NCBI RefSeq assembly: GCF_003254395.2
Contig: NC_037638.1
Location: 18,572,746-18,636,745, forward strand
Length of the DNA: 64,000 nucleotides
Source: Apis mellifera
Lineage: Eukaryota > Arthropoda > Insecta > Hymenoptera > Apidae
Reading direction: 5' to 3'
In this document: positions 19,619 through 34,600 of the stretch, piece after piece
Layout of the letters: each line of letters opens with the position of its first letter
Numbering within the stretch: position 1 is the first letter of the stretch
Notes under the pieces: model-generated
The model's input: the letters and a program-made list of their open reading frames with translations, nothing else
The model's database searches: none
Told to the model about the DNA's origin: nothing
Position numbers and translations under genes: made by a program

Positions 19619-22600
19619 CTACGAACAAATAGTTAAATACTTGTTTTTTAAAAATTTTATATTCATATTTAGCTAAAAAAAAAAAAAAAAATCAAACAAC
19701 AAAGATTTTAATGATATAATAATTCATACCTCTGACCATTCTCCAACTCTCCAGACACCTTTGCAGGCGTCATTATAACATTCTTGCCTTTGAAGAGGCC
19801 TTATAGTGTCATCACATTTGTTAGGATCGAGTAAGGTAATGTTTTGTTGTCCATTTTCCACGTCCTCGATCAAGCGACAAGTAACGTCACGTCTTTGCAT
19901 CGCAGTTTTCCAATTAAAACATCTGGATGTTTCACACGAAGTCCATTCAGTTGTGTGCCATTGAGGACATTTACCAAATCCGCAAGGTCTGACTTTTTGA
20001 GGTACCGGATGTCCAGCATCTTCGCACAATGTCGCTCCTATTACTGTTCGTGGTGATGTACGAGTTGTGTTCCCAATCATTTTTGCCGCACGAACTGTAC
20101 ACTGAGCTCCTCGCATCTTGGTACAAAGAGATATTGAAATTTAATATTTTACAATTATTTATTTTCCGATTAAAATAATTTTTTTTTTTAAATTACTTGA
20201 AATCCGCTTCCTCCACATGTTTGGGAACACTTTGACCAATCTGTCGTTATCCACTCGAAAACTAGATCTTCCGTAGTATCTAGATTTTATTTATTTGAGA
20301 AGACACAATATAATATTGCATTATTTTATCATATTAAAGAAATAAATTTTATTTACCTAGGACACTAAGAGATGGAATCGTAGAATCGGTGGTAACATTT
20401 GGTTCAATAAAAGCTATAGTCGTGGTATCCAAAGATTTATTAGTTTTTTGTATTTCTTCATTATTCACATCTTCGGACGAATTGTTACGATCTTCTTGAT
20501 TTCGCGACAAATTCTTTATATTTTTTTCAATTTTTACGGGTTCTCGATCTTCCATTCGCGCCAAATCGATCAAATCATCTTCCAAATCTCTGGTCGTCGT
20601 TTCTCGAGTAATACTATCTTTATCCGTGTCATTTTCAACATGAACTTTTCGTTTCTTCATTTCTTCCTCAAAAATATATCCATATTCTTCCGTTCTATTT
20701 AAAACTTTCATTTCCTCGTCATCAATATCCGGTTTTTTCGAAATTATATCCGTTTCTTTAAGCGAAATCGTAGAAGAAGCGTGTCCGCTTTCAAAAATAC
20801 TATCATAATTTTTTCGATCAGATTGATTTTTATCGTGAGATTCTTCGAATTTCTCTACATTATGTTTGATATTTGAATCTGGAACATAATACATCTCCAA
20901 ACCAATATTCTCCGAACTGGTTGCCAGATTTATAGATTCTTTATTTTGATTTTTAGGCGTGGAACTCCAATGATTTTTAACGTCTGTTTTATCGTGCCAT
21001 TGTCTTTTGACATTTTTCAAAGATTCTTCAACATAATCTACATCAGATTTCGCAGGCGTGACTAAACGATCTTTAATCACAACAGGAGTGATTTTCACCG
21101 GATCGTTGTGTTGCAATCCAAATATGGATTCGTCTAAATCATATGGATCGACGTCGATGAATATTCTTTCTTCATCCGGTCCAAAAGTTTCGTCAGGAAT
21201 CGCGGTGTTTCTATATAACGTGTCCAAATTATCTTTCATATTTTTGTATCTCAAATCGGAATTTTTGTCGGGCATTGTACGTTTTGTCGCAAAGTTTGTC
21301 GCTTCTTTCTTTGCATCATCGATGTATGTCACTGGGGCTGTCCTGTGAGATCTTCCCGCAGAACTGTCACTTTGGAATGGCCAATATTCCTATTGGAAAA
21401 TTTATCACAAATTATATAACTATATATATATGTAAATAGATGTATTTTAAAAAATAAAAGTATGAATGATCAGATTGGAAATATTAATCTTATTTTTTTA
21501 CATTTATCTACGTCATCTCACCTTTAATGTTGATATAAAATAAGTTAAGTGCGGTATAAGAGTAGAGGCACTTGATCTCGAGGGTGCAGTCGATTCCACG
21601 GATTCGTGGTACCCTGGCTGATATTTTAGACGAAAAAACAACCACCACCACATAAAGTTAATCCACACACAGAAAGCATGAAGAAAAAATCGAGATAAAG
21701 AGTCAAGAATCGAGAGATCATGCGGTTATTTATAAATTGAAATGAGATTTAAACGAGATTAAATTATAAATTGAGGTTGGAAATTAGATTTAAGTAAATT
21801 TCTATTTATATATATATTTTATATATTTATATATTTTATATTATTTTTTATATTTATATTTTTTATATATTTTATATATATAATATTTTTTAATGCTTTT
21901 ACCTGATTCAACGATGTTACAACGTGTTCTTTGTGCATCATCGTAGAATCCGGCGGCGTTGGGCTAGTTTTCTGTTTTTTCTGATGTGGCTTTCTCGTAG
22001 GATTACTAGGGACTGCTCGTTCATGACTTAAATCTTCGCTGTCGATGGGAACAAAACGGTTTCCGTACGCGGCTATTAGAAAATCAACTTAAATTACACA
22101 AAACCTTTAGAATGCATGTATAGAATGAAATCAAGAATTCAAGAATCGAGTCATTAAATATAAATAATTCTTACCTGCTGGATCAGTGTAGAGACTTTCG
22201 CCTGAATTAGCAGGCGCCGAGTCCAAATTTGCATTTCGTTGTCGATGGACGGAATTGCTTAATCGTAAATACTCCTCGCTACTTATCTGTTCCTTTGAAC
22301 GAAATTTCACTATCAATTGTGTCTCCGCATGAGAATTTCCGGCTGTAAATATACAAACATACAAACGTGACGTTATCCATTACATTCTAAATTTCATCAA
22401 TATATCTATTTTACCTATACACGCGTAAACACCAGCATCCGAGGATGTTATGTCGTTTATCTTTAACGCCCCCTTCCTGCTAATTTTATATTTCCTCGAT
22501 TTCCTTAATTCTTTATTATCTTTGGTCCACGTGATCTGTGCTCTGAAAATATTTCCATTTTACTCGACACGTTTCTACTAAAACCATGTGTTAAATTGGA

Positions 22601-25600
22601 CACGTACTTGTCAAATTTCCTCACGGGGCAACGAATTTTTATAGAGGACGTGCCTTGAAAAATCTTCGCAATACCGCCGATCTTTAAATCTACCTTCGCG
22701 TTCATGTCTGTCTGGTTATATGTTGTATTTTGACTGGTAATTATGGGCAGGGAACCTGCATCCATATCGTGACATGCTCTGGTGTTGCAAGGCTTCTCCG
22801 AGGCTGGCTTTTGAGACGGGCATTCGTTATCCTTTCGATTTTGTTTACGCCCCTGAGCCATTATTTGTTCGCAACTCACTTTTCGTTTCTTCACACCTCC
22901 TCCACAAGTTTTCGAGCACTGAAACAACGATCATTGTCGATTATTTTTATTCTTATTCCCATTAATATTAAATTAAATTGTATAATTACAAATTATCAGC
23001 CGTTTTTATAACGTTTAAATTTTTGAAAAATTGAATTTTAATCGAATTAATTATCGAAAAATCAGAATTAATTGGAGGATAATAATAATCGCGCGAATTC
23101 GAGACTCGATCATAGATGATTTAATTTACTGAACAGAGGTAAAGTACCTTGCCCCATTTGCCGGTATTCCATTTAACCGGACAATCCCATACATTACAGT
23201 ATTGTCTGTCCGCTGGCTGTGGCTGCGGGCACATATGGTTTGGCACTGGAACCATCTTACCTGTGCCGCGTATCACCTCGTGTATGCACGTAACATCACG
23301 CGTCTGTATGCCGATTCCGCATGGACTCATGCACGGTGAAAATTCACTAAAATTCCATCTGCGAGGAAAAATCGGTCGGCTAATTGCAAATGGAACAATA
23401 CTCGTTATTAAACTAATGCTGTTTAACTAAATATATTAGGATTCTAGAGAAGATCTAGAATCTAAAAAAGATATTTTTATATTTTATTTTTATCCTCTTC
23501 TTATAATTAAAATTTGTGTACAGCATTAGTTTAGCAAGTGATATTTTAATTAAAGAAACATTTTTTCTCCGATTTCTTTTTTTCCATTTGTTCTTGGATA
23601 TATTACCTAGGTGGACAAGGATGGTCGTTGCAAACTCTTATCCTAACTTCCGGTTTCGTTTCAGCGGAACAAAGAAAAGGCATGACGGTCTTTCCGGTGT
23701 CGTCTCGCACGCAATTGACTATCAGCTCCTGAGAACCTGTGGAATATCGCCGAATGAAATCAGTGTAAAAATCAATAGAATTGATCGCGAGAACATTTCT
23801 GCATTCCCGTATTAAATACGAGTCGACGAGAATCGTATAACTTTAATCCATCGGTTCGATGCGATTCAATCGGCTAACTCGTCGCCGAGCACCGTTAATT
23901 GTACAATCGCGTCGCATTATCCCGGCTAATTAAACGCTCTATGCGGAACGAACCTAGATTCGTTCCGTTAATCCTTGCTGATCTGATCCCCGATAATTCC
24001 CTGACTTACGTTTGCGGCTGATTAGAGTCAGTTGAATATAGTATTTACAGAACGGAAGACAGATAATTCGATTAAAAGGATTTTCCAAGCTACGAGAAAA
24101 TCGTATCGACCCGTCGTTAACAAGGATATTTAATTACCTACTATCACTGTCCCCCTCCCCTCTCTATTAACGAATATCATAATTTCCAACGTGTTTCTTC
24201 GCGGATCGAACAATCAAGAAACCCCGTTCCCCCGTTTCCTTCGAAGTTTCTCGTTTCCCCTGTGAATTTTCATTCCATTTCCATCCCAATTAAATTTCAA
24301 GCTCTTCCCAAAACTTGTCCCAGTTTTACTTTAACGCGATTCACAAAATTCCCCCTTCCCAACTTCCGTTTTAGCGTTTACACGCGTTTAATTTTCATCG
24401 TTGCGGAACAAGTTATGGAATGGTATATATTCCCTTACCTCCGAGACAAGTCGCGCTGCAAGGCGTGTAACCAGCTTCCTTCCACGAGTATGTGGTCTGC
24501 ACGTCGCTTCCCGGAGCGACCTTAATCCCACCATCGTAACCACTCCCGCTCGAACCGCTCGAGGATGATCTGTAAGTGTCAGCCAGGCTTGGCTCCGCGT
24601 ATCCACTGTCGTCGACAGTGTCGATCCCGTAGCTGAGACTGTTTTCAATCACATTGCACGGCGCCATCACGCATTTCTCCTTCTCGATCGGTTTCGGCCC
24701 CGAGCACTGTCGATCCGGCAGATCGGCGATCGTTCGACTGAACTCGAGGTATATCTTGCAACGGACTTCGCGATGCCTGATCCCTTCGCCGCACGTGACG
24801 CTGCACGATGACCATTCCTCCGCGATGAACCTGGAGGGTCGTTCGTATGATGATTCGGATCGGACGAAACTCCACCCGAAACGGTCCTTTCTTTTCGGAG
24901 TCCGTTCGAGCTTTTCGGAACGAAGCTCGTCATTTCGTTTCAATTTGATCTTAGCCTCTGATCTTATTTATTTCGAATGTAAAATCAAGCGTAAGAATTT
25001 TTTTTATCGTAAAATTTCGTAACATTTTTCGATCAAAGAGAGAATCGAGATTTTCTTTTTTTTAAAAAAGGAATATTTTTCGACGTCTGATTTTTAATAA
25101 TCAAAAAGGCAAACTTCCATAGAATCTCGAATACAAAAGTGCACGCATCTTTGTACACGCGTTCCAATATTTTCCATCTTTTCGTTCTTTATCTTCCCAA
25201 TACGAATGCTCACGGCGCAGAATTTATCGATTCTTCGACTATTCGTGGTTCATGGAGCGAATCGTACGACTGTCCTGCCATCGATTAAATCGGATAAATA
25301 ACCGCCGGTTATTTCGGGATTATGTTTGAAACCGCGCGCGTTTCATTCTATTTCCATTCCTGCACTCTTCTATTCAACGCGATTCAATCGCACAGCCCAT
25401 TCAAATTTATCCACGAGTATCTATTTTCATCCATCAATCAATGACTTCTTGCTGACAACGTTTTCAATTTGCTTTCGTGTAACGACGAGCTTTGATCTGT
25501 TTCGATTACACGCATTCCCGATTCGATCGCCGCTCAAATAGATCTCGTATGTATAAACGGCCCATCATGGAAAACGTAGAATAATTTCGTAGCACAATTT

Positions 25601-28600
25601 CGTGGAATGCTAGCTATCTAATTTCTCTTTTTCTCTCTTTTTCTTTTTCTCTCTCTCTCTCTCTCTCTCGGAAATGGCGTTTATTCGGCGAGCCGGAAAA
25701 TGTTTTTATTTAATCTCGTCGGAAAGTAACCAAGCGGCGTGTACCATTATCCGACGAGAGGCCGCGATTCTCTTTCTCGAAATGGAATCTGGTTGAAACC
25801 CGTGTAAAATACGTCTGACGAGACGCATAGCCAGACAAAGAAAGATACAGAGAGGAAGGGGACAGTTCTACGCTCTAAATTATGCATGCTAAGTCTACAA
25901 CGGTACACGCAGTGGTACAACACAATCTAAAGCAAAAAAAAAAAAAAGAAAAAAACGGGTATATATAACATTCTTAAAGGAGTAAAAGAAACGAACCTGT
26001 GATCAGTCTACTTATAATATTATCGTCGTAAGTTTATTGCTAATGCTTGTTCTACTGGCATTCGCGTTATGCGCTAATCAAATCACAACAAAACTCGACA
26101 ATCTCCACAAATGCATTAGAAGCAACAGCCAAGGAAAAAGCTAAGAAATGGGAAGATTTAAGAAGCTCCCGAAATTTCAAGCGAAGATATTTTTTTGAAA
26201 TTGCGCGTCAGCGGAAAACAGGTCTATCGCGGATCGTTGTATCGTTATTTTACACGGATAAAGAAGAATTTCATGGAATAAGAGAGAGAAAAGAGAGAGA
26301 GAAGAGAGAAGAAAAGATCCAATTACACATGTATTACAGTTACAAGCGCGAGAGGCATTGTTTTTCCTGCTGCATTTATGCCGAAAAACGATTATTCTCG
26401 CTGACGCGCCTACGTAATGCTAAGATAGATAGATAGAGAGAAAGAAAACGGAAAATGCTAAAAAAACAAGAAGAAACTGATAATCTGGAGGGGAATTCAT
26501 CTAACCTAAAGTTGATTAAGGGAAAGGGGTCGATAAACGAAATAAGATGGGAAAAGGAGCGTGGCAAAGCATCGTTCAAAAATCTTCAGGGTTGGTAATA
26601 GTTGGCAGAGGAGGGTGAGGACATCAAATGTTTCTAAAATTCGTTTAACCCTGATTTCGTTCAAGAAAAGGGGAAGCATCCTCGGATTTCGGCGATTCGA
26701 CAGCTTTGCGGCGAGTTACAAAAGCGTGCGAAGAATCTAGAGAGAGAGAGAGAAAGAGAGAGAGCGAGAGAGAGAGAAAGAGAGAGACTATAGAATACGT
26801 GAGGAACGAGAAGAGGATATGTCGATAGTGGTAATGGTGGCGGTAGCGGTGGTGGTTAACGAGGAGGAGTAGAGAAACATTAAGCAGAGGGAAGAAAGAT
26901 ATGGAACATCGGTTTGCTTTGCTCTTTCTTGAAAGGAAGAAGCTCTTAGGATAGCGGAAGGCAAGGAATCGGAGGGCAAGAAGAACTTGGGAAAAAAATA
27001 AAGAAAGAGAAATGAAGAAGGACAGAGAGATCGAGAAAAAGAATGGGTGGACGTAAGTAAGAGGGAGATCGAAGGAATTAGAAGAAGAAAAAAAGAAAGG
27101 GAAGAAAGAGAGAGAGAGAAGAGAGAAAATAGAAGAGTTAAAGTGATAGAGAGTAGAAAGAGACACAGTAATGGGATACCTCAGATACAACCAGCCACAG
27201 GCAAAGTAGATCGTATATCTGTCGGGACAGACCAATTGACGTCAAGAAATGAATGCTTTTAAGAAGGAAGATTTTCTATCTAGCTTGTACGAGTTTTGTT
27301 ATTTTGTTCAAAAGTTGGAGGGACAGCGCAACGAGAAGCTCTACGAGGCGATCTGTGTGTAACATTATAAATAATCCGGCTACGGACTCAATGCCCGGCT
27401 CAATGTATGCCATATCGATATATATTACCATATCGGTGTATATATATGTGTGTTCACGCGTTTGTGTGTTTATCAATTTTCAGAGAAGTTACTTACGTGG
27501 ATTCCGAGGGTATCGGTTGGTCGATCAATTTTTCTGACACAGGTGGAGGTGGGTACGGTTGCATCAACGGCTGCGTCATTTCCTCGCCATCTGAAACGAA
27601 AGTTCACCGGTCGCAAAATATTTTTCGACGAACTCATCGGATGGTTATCGGACAAGTGGATCGCGTGCGCGTGATAAATCGAAAAAAAAAGGGTTTCCAT
27701 GACGATGAAACCGTCCTGTATGACGGCGAGGAATGATGATGTGCCGGTGCATAGAAATGCAACTTATAAAACTTACATATCGGGCAGGGGATATTTGTTT
27801 TACACTCCTGCTCGGTGTGCGGTCGTTCAGCGAGATCGCAGTCTTTTGAAATCGACCCAATAGCGTCCCTGCATTCGATTGTCCTCGTCCTGATTCCGGT
27901 ACCGCAAGTCTTGGAGCACTATCGATCACAATTGGCAAAAAATAAGTTTCACGACGAATATCAGTTTGCAGATTATTACGTAATAATAATAATGACCATG
28001 ATTTATTTTCAACGATGACAAAAATATAACATAAGAATTGAAAATTAACGAAATTTAGGAACCCGAACGATCGTGGAAAACGGAGTATTTCGAAATTTGA
28101 AACGTTCGTGGAAATGACAACTTTCATTTTACACCCTGCTTCGTTTTCGACGACGAAGAAATATAATATAGAGATTGAAAATTAGCGAAATTTATGAATC
28201 CAGTCGATCGTGCAAGTGGAGCATTTCGAAACTGAAATGTTCATGGAAATGGCAACTTTCATTTTACACTCTGCTTCGTTTTCGACGTTTTATTTCGGGC
28301 AATGTGAACAGGTTTAGTTGGAACACGGTTTTCACGGTAAGAAGGGAATACGAAGCGAGATAATACCAAAGTAAGTGCAGGATAAAGTCCATAGAAATAG
28401 AGGAAAACGCAGAGAAAGGAAAGGCAGAGCGAAGGAACAATAAAGTTTCGTGACGCCACTGTGGAATCTAATTTCGTATACTAACTGGTATTTGCAAAGT
28501 TCCATTCTAACGTTCAAACAATTTAAAAGGTTCTCCTAGAGCGACTCGAATCCTCGAAGATCGTTATCGAGGCGAGGTCTGCCGCAAAACGTTAAGGAAT

Positions 28601-31600
28601 AAAAAAAAAAAAAAAAAAAGAAAGGCGGATAAAGATATTTTTTAAAAATAAGTAAGACTTTTCGCGTCTACTTGCTGAATTGCAATTTTTCATCGCGATA
28701 CATTTGCTTTTTATTCAATTTCATTTTTTTTTTTTTTTTTTTTTTTTTATTTCCATAAGTAAGCTTTTAAAGAGCGTATTAAGCGCGAAAGAAACGCCGG
28801 TGAAACATTTTTCAAGTTTCGAGAAGCGAATTTCTTGGTTCATTATCTGTTGAATGTGTGGGTTACATGTATACGCGACGTGACATGCAGAAATATCGAA
28901 CGAATTTCCTCTCACCGTGTTGTAAATCCGGAAACAAAGAACAATGGCCCGACCTCTTTGCTTCCTGTCACGAAAGATATGAAGTAATTGCTTCCGTAGA
29001 TCGTTTCTGACGTTAGAAACTTTACTTTTCGGTCTTTTGATTAAAAGAAATCCTCAGAAAACACGATGACATTGAGATAATACGATCAAGAATAATCGAT
29101 TATCTTTTTATTTCGATTATTCTTCCAATTGGTCACATATCGTCAAGTTATATTTATAATAAGTTTATAATAAGTTTGAATCTTTGACATGTTAATCGTA
29201 TTCGAAGAAAAAAAATTCGACAAGGAAAAGCGTGGAAAAGTTTGATCGAATCGAGACAAGATAACTGACTTCCTTATTGCGTCTCTCTTTTATCCGAAAT
29301 TGATCAGATTTATTTGGAATCGTAGCCGAATCTACGAGTGGCGGGTACCATTTCCAGCGTGTTGGTTGTCGCTGAGAAAGAATCGAAAGGCAGAGTGTGC
29401 CGGTAGTAGTCTGAAACTTCTCTCAGCCAGAATAAAGTCTGTTGATCGGGAAAGTAAGAACTGGGAACGGTTTAAAAGCGCGAGTGAGATGGAGGGAAAC
29501 GAGGAAAAAGTCCGGACACCGAAGCTATCGTTCAAGAGTCGAAGGTGGAAAGGTGACATGAACGAGAAAAGCGGAAATCCATTCGACTTAGCCACTCTGC
29601 TTTCTCCTTTGCCCCTATTGTTTGCCTCTAACCTTATACCTCGCATCTTATCCTTCCTCTATTTATTTCTCATTTTTTTTTTCTCTCTTTCCGCTATCCG
29701 CCTTTTTATCCATCCACTTCATCCATCGTTTGCTTTGTTTCATCCCCTCTCTGTTTTTCCATTTGCTTCACTTACACTTTAATTCCATCAAGCGATTCAT
29801 CCTTTCGCAAAATCACTGTTTTCGCTTTCTTCTCTTTTTTCGTTCACTTTACTTTCGCCTCGCCTTCTTTTTTCCCCCTCATTTCCTTTCTCTGTTTTTC
29901 AACTTGCACCGAGTCTCATATATTTTCTTGCGTTCCCTTTTCTTTCATCCCTGCCCTTTCTTCTACCGAGAAGCATCGAGAAGGAGGTCCGATATCGTGG
30001 AAGTGCTTTAAGGAGCCCTGTGCTTTCAGTTCAATATTTGCATGGCTCCTCAGCTCACAAAAGAGAGAAATCTATCAATTCCTGTCTTCCGGTGGTGGCT
30101 CTTTCACCCTCTCTCCTTCCTCTCTCTCTCTCCCTCTTCCCTCTTCTCGCAGCCTCGGATGAAATCATTACCGTGCTGACGGGTATAAGAGGGCTGCCTT
30201 TATGTATCGTTGGCAAAAGGATACCAACGACGCCATCTCCTCGCCTCCTGGCAGCTTGCACCGTTTCCTTCATCAGCCATACCGAGACCATTGTATATCG
30301 ATCAAACGTGAGATGAACCGTAAATCATGCTTGCACACATTTTTCCTTACACGTGACTAAAGATATTTTCGTATCTTTTTTTTATTTCCTCCCCTCTTCT
30401 TCTTTTCGCTATCATGTCTGACAAAAGCCCGATTTTCTTACTTTTTCTTTTTTTAAATCGATGAGAATACGTAGTCATCGAAGATGTCGAGTTCCGATCC
30501 GAATATTTTCTTCCTCGACTCGAGTTTATGAATTCGATTCTGATAACCGTTTTCACCGGTGAAAGATGGAGGCGTAGCTGTGGTAAATATCGTTCTAATA
30601 CACCCGTTTTACGACTTCTTTATTCAGCTGCGAGCTCGTGTAGCGAGGAAGGCGATCGTTGTTCGTATCGATCGTGGAACGAAACGTCATAAATCATATG
30701 GACCCTTTGCTTCATATACCTACGTGACTAGATTCCTCGCGCCCCACGAGCACCCCTTATTGAGCGTAATAAACCACCCTGCCATCATTCAACGATTCCA
30801 TCTCGAAGATCAATGTCCAAAATACTTTAACACCGCTCTCTCTCTCTCCTCGTCAAGCGTACATACGAACATTCGTATTTTTCATTTGCAAATTTCCCAC
30901 ACGTCTTCCGACGCGTTAAAATTTTCCATTCGACAAAACGTGCCTCTCCATTCGACACCCGATCTAACGGGCAAACAATTCCACATTCATCCCTGTGAAC
31001 TGAATTAAATTAACAACGTCTCGAGAAACGTATACACTCCACCGAAGGAGAAAATAAACTGGGAAAGACACGGAGGCGAGCCGGTAATCTCCGGAACAGT
31101 GGAAGAGGAAACGAAATTTAGCTTTCAATTTGCACCCGGGAATTTTCCCTCCCTTTGTTTTTCCCATCCCCGTCCTTCTTCTTCCCTATCGAGGACGCGA
31201 ATCTTGAAATATATTCCGTGCTGGGACTACGACGAATCGGAGCTTCGACCAACCAGCCATTATGAGTCCGCACGATTCTCGAAATACAGCCGCGCTTTTT
31301 ACCGCGTATCGAAGGGGGATGTAACAGTAATAAATACGTATCTGAGATGCGCGAGTGCATTTAGCGATCCTCATGAATAAAGCATAACTTTGCCTTGCCG
31401 GATCCCGTCGGGAATACCGTTGATTTTTCCCACTTGGCGCGCACGAAAAGTTCGCTCCGCAAGGAAGGAGAGAGAGAGAGGAGCGAGAAGATGGACGGAG
31501 GAGAGAAAAACACGAGGTTCTCGTACAACTTGTCCTTTATTGTTGCGTCTCTTTGCACCTCTTATTGCAATTTTATTCCTCCTCGAGGTTGCTCCTCGAC

Positions 31601-34600
31601 CGAGGAGGCGCGGGAATCGAGTCACTTTTCTGCCCAGGCCATTGCGTTCGGGAACGTTTGCTTCACCCTTGTTTCGCGCCTGGCAGCCTGAGATACGATG
31701 TTATAAAATTTTATCGTTCCCAGAACTTTCTTATACCAGTTTGTTTCTGAATATAAACGAAACCGTCTCCCCTGCGCTGTTATTTCGCCAAGTTACTTTA
31801 ATTTCTTTCACCGAAACGGTGTTGCATCTATTCGCGTCTCCTCTCGTGTGATGCAATTCTCTTAAAAGGACGGCCGTGTTTTATAATTGCTATAATCGAA
31901 ACTCTCGTATATAGTTGTACTCTTGACTCGTGCTAATTTCCTACGCACTTCTCCTCTCTCACAGATCGTTCTCCTCCGCGAGGATCGTGGCCAACTGCGG
32001 GAGAGATCGCGGAACGAAACCGGGTCCAAGTTTCACAATTATCGTACGCCCGTATATAACCGCGACAATGTACGAAAACTTTTCAATGCATCGAGTTGAA
32101 ACAGAATAGGAATGAAATCCAAGAGGCTTGGGAAAGCGGGACTTAAATTTCCATAAACGCATGAAATCGGACGTCCTCGAAACCAAATGTCTGGAATGCT
32201 TCCAGCAGATATCGCGCTTTTCAGGGCGCACGGTTTGTCCGACCGAGGCAAGAAATGGTGGTGGTGGATAGAGTTGGAAATTGTAAAAGGGATGGGAGGA
32301 GAAGAGAGAGAGGAGAATCGGTCATCGAGTATCGTGCCAAAACGAGCCCTGAAATTCCCGTAGGCGCCACCAGCTCGTTCGAGCCTTCTACGATCTGCAT
32401 TCTCTGTATCTGAATCGCATTTATTACGCGGAGAACGCATACGAGTCTCGGTGCTAACTGTCGACCCGAAAAGTCATGGACCCGTGGTTGCATGCTGCAA
32501 ACTGCAACGCACTTGGCGGCGAGCCTCTTGATGCCGTGTCTCGAATCGATTCGCACTCGCGCCTCCACTTATACTCGTGTTCGTGCGACACGGTCCATGC
32601 ACCTGTGTTGTCCACCACGAATGCAATCGGCAACGATGAATTCGTCGAGCAACGGAAGAGGCATTTTCCACGAGAATGCACCCTCTTACCCTCTTCTTCT
32701 TCGCGCGCCTTTCTCGCTTTCTTCCGCCTCTCCTCTTATCGCGCCACTATTTTTTTCCACCCCTCCGTTTGTCTTCTATTCGCTCCTGCCTTCTCTCGCC
32801 TTTCAACCCTTACGAAATGTCTCACTGTTAAACGTCCCGCAAAATCACTCGCGAATCTTCCCTTTCTTTTCTCATACGACGTGTTTCGTCTCTCGTAATT
32901 CATGCATTGTGCTCGGTTTTATTAAGACGACACGTCTCAGCAATGTGATACAGTTGGCAACATCGAATTATTCCTATCTACGATTCGAAAGTTTTATGTT
33001 TAACAAGTAGGATGTTTGTTTCATTCAACGCGATTTATCATCATTCTTTTCTTTCCTACTCCTCCAAATCCATCCGTTGTTCAAAAGAACTACGTATCTT
33101 TTTGCCCTTTTGACATCTTTTCACGAGGATTCTACGAGAGAGGCGTGTCTACTTGTTTTTTTTTCCCAACGATTTCGAAAAAGACGATACAAGAAATAGA
33201 GGAGGAAAGAATCGAAGAGAGCGAGGAACTAAAGTTATTTGAGGACTAAATCGTTCCGTTTGATGGCTGACGCGGCCTGGAACTTCTTCAAAGAGTCCCG
33301 AAAGAGCGCGAGGAGAGCATAGGCTGCGGAGAAAAGGGAGAGATGGCAAAAAGAAGGAATTTCGCGTGGATACATTTGGAAGAAGAGGAGGAGGACGAAG
33401 CGAGTGTAACCAGAATGCGCATTACCTTTCGAAAAGGGGAGGTTTGAACACACCTTGACGAATATCGCCTGATTCCATTTTAACGCATTTAGCAAACATG
33501 TCGCCTTTTTCGCGAGTTATTGGTGGATCCACGGTAGCGTGGTTATTCCTTCAGTTTCGCGTGAAAATCCGATTTCGACGAATTTCTGGCGCGCGACAAG
33601 CCAGACGAGGAAAGTTCTTTGGATTTACTCGCGACGCTTTGCCGAGGCGTTAATGTCGTTAGGCGAAAGAGGGAAGAGAAAGAGAGAAAGAGAGAGAGAG
33701 AGGAGGATAGGGGTGGGTAAAAATGTTTGAGCAAATTAAGTGGTTTCCGACCACAGAAGAGCGGGACCGGATATAAAATTACTGGCGGGAAGGAAACTGT
33801 TTCGTGGCTCGTTTCACCGTTTGGCGAACCGAGAAGGGAAGGGAGAGAAAGTTCTAAAGGACTTTGAACGATGGTCCCCTCGACCCGCTAATTTTGTTGT
33901 GCCTTTTTTCCCTTCTTTTTCTTCTCCTTCTTGCTTTTGCTGTCGACGATGTTTTCGGTTCGAGAGTTACTCCTTTTTAACGGACATTCGCCAAGTTTGC
34001 AACTTTCGAGTTTATTGAATATGAAATGACGGAGAATTTCGAATGTATATCGACGATAAATCGAACGAGTCTAATTTGATTAAATTTTCTTTGACGTTAT
34101 TAAATGTTTCTACGTAATTAATTACTATCGATCACGTAATATAATTCATCGTTTTAAATTTTTACCACGGCGTTACGAGGCAAAGATAGAAGTATTCTTC
34201 GTATAAAAGAAAGCACAAGGAGGAGTTTTATTCTTTCCTTTCTTCGTTTTATATATATATATATAGAAATCATTCGACTGACATCGTTCAAAACTTTGCC
34301 CTGATCAAAGAGAAGAAACGTAAAATTGCATTCCCGTGGCTGCTTGGGCCAACGTTAACCCGCAACGAAACGCGATAACAAAACATCTGGCTCGCACAAA
34401 GCAAATTGTAGAACGAGTTTCATTTCCCTTTGCAACAATCAGCCCGACCTGTTTACTGTTCCCGGAGGAAATCGGATTTCCTGATACGAATAGACAGATA
34501 TAACTAGATAGAGAAAGGTTACACGTTCGTCTGCCTCATCCACGAAGCCCGTTAACGTCCTTTTAAGAGACAAAAGGTCCGTCTAACTCGCGTAACGACG

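Noticed and set aside
24388..24933. Other minus and plus frames over the TSP1 repeat 4 exon
   Set aside because: Only one frame contains the TSP1 cysteines and fits the phases of both neighbours.
26645..27235. 196-codon minus-strand frame rich in Ser, Leu and Phe
   Set aside because: It is a translation of the CT-rich microsatellite strand, with no conserved motif or splice context.
29300..34018. Many overlapping open frames of 60-170 codons on both strands
   Set aside because: CT-rich or CpG-rich intron with few stops; no family motifs, and overlapping frames on both strands are equally long.
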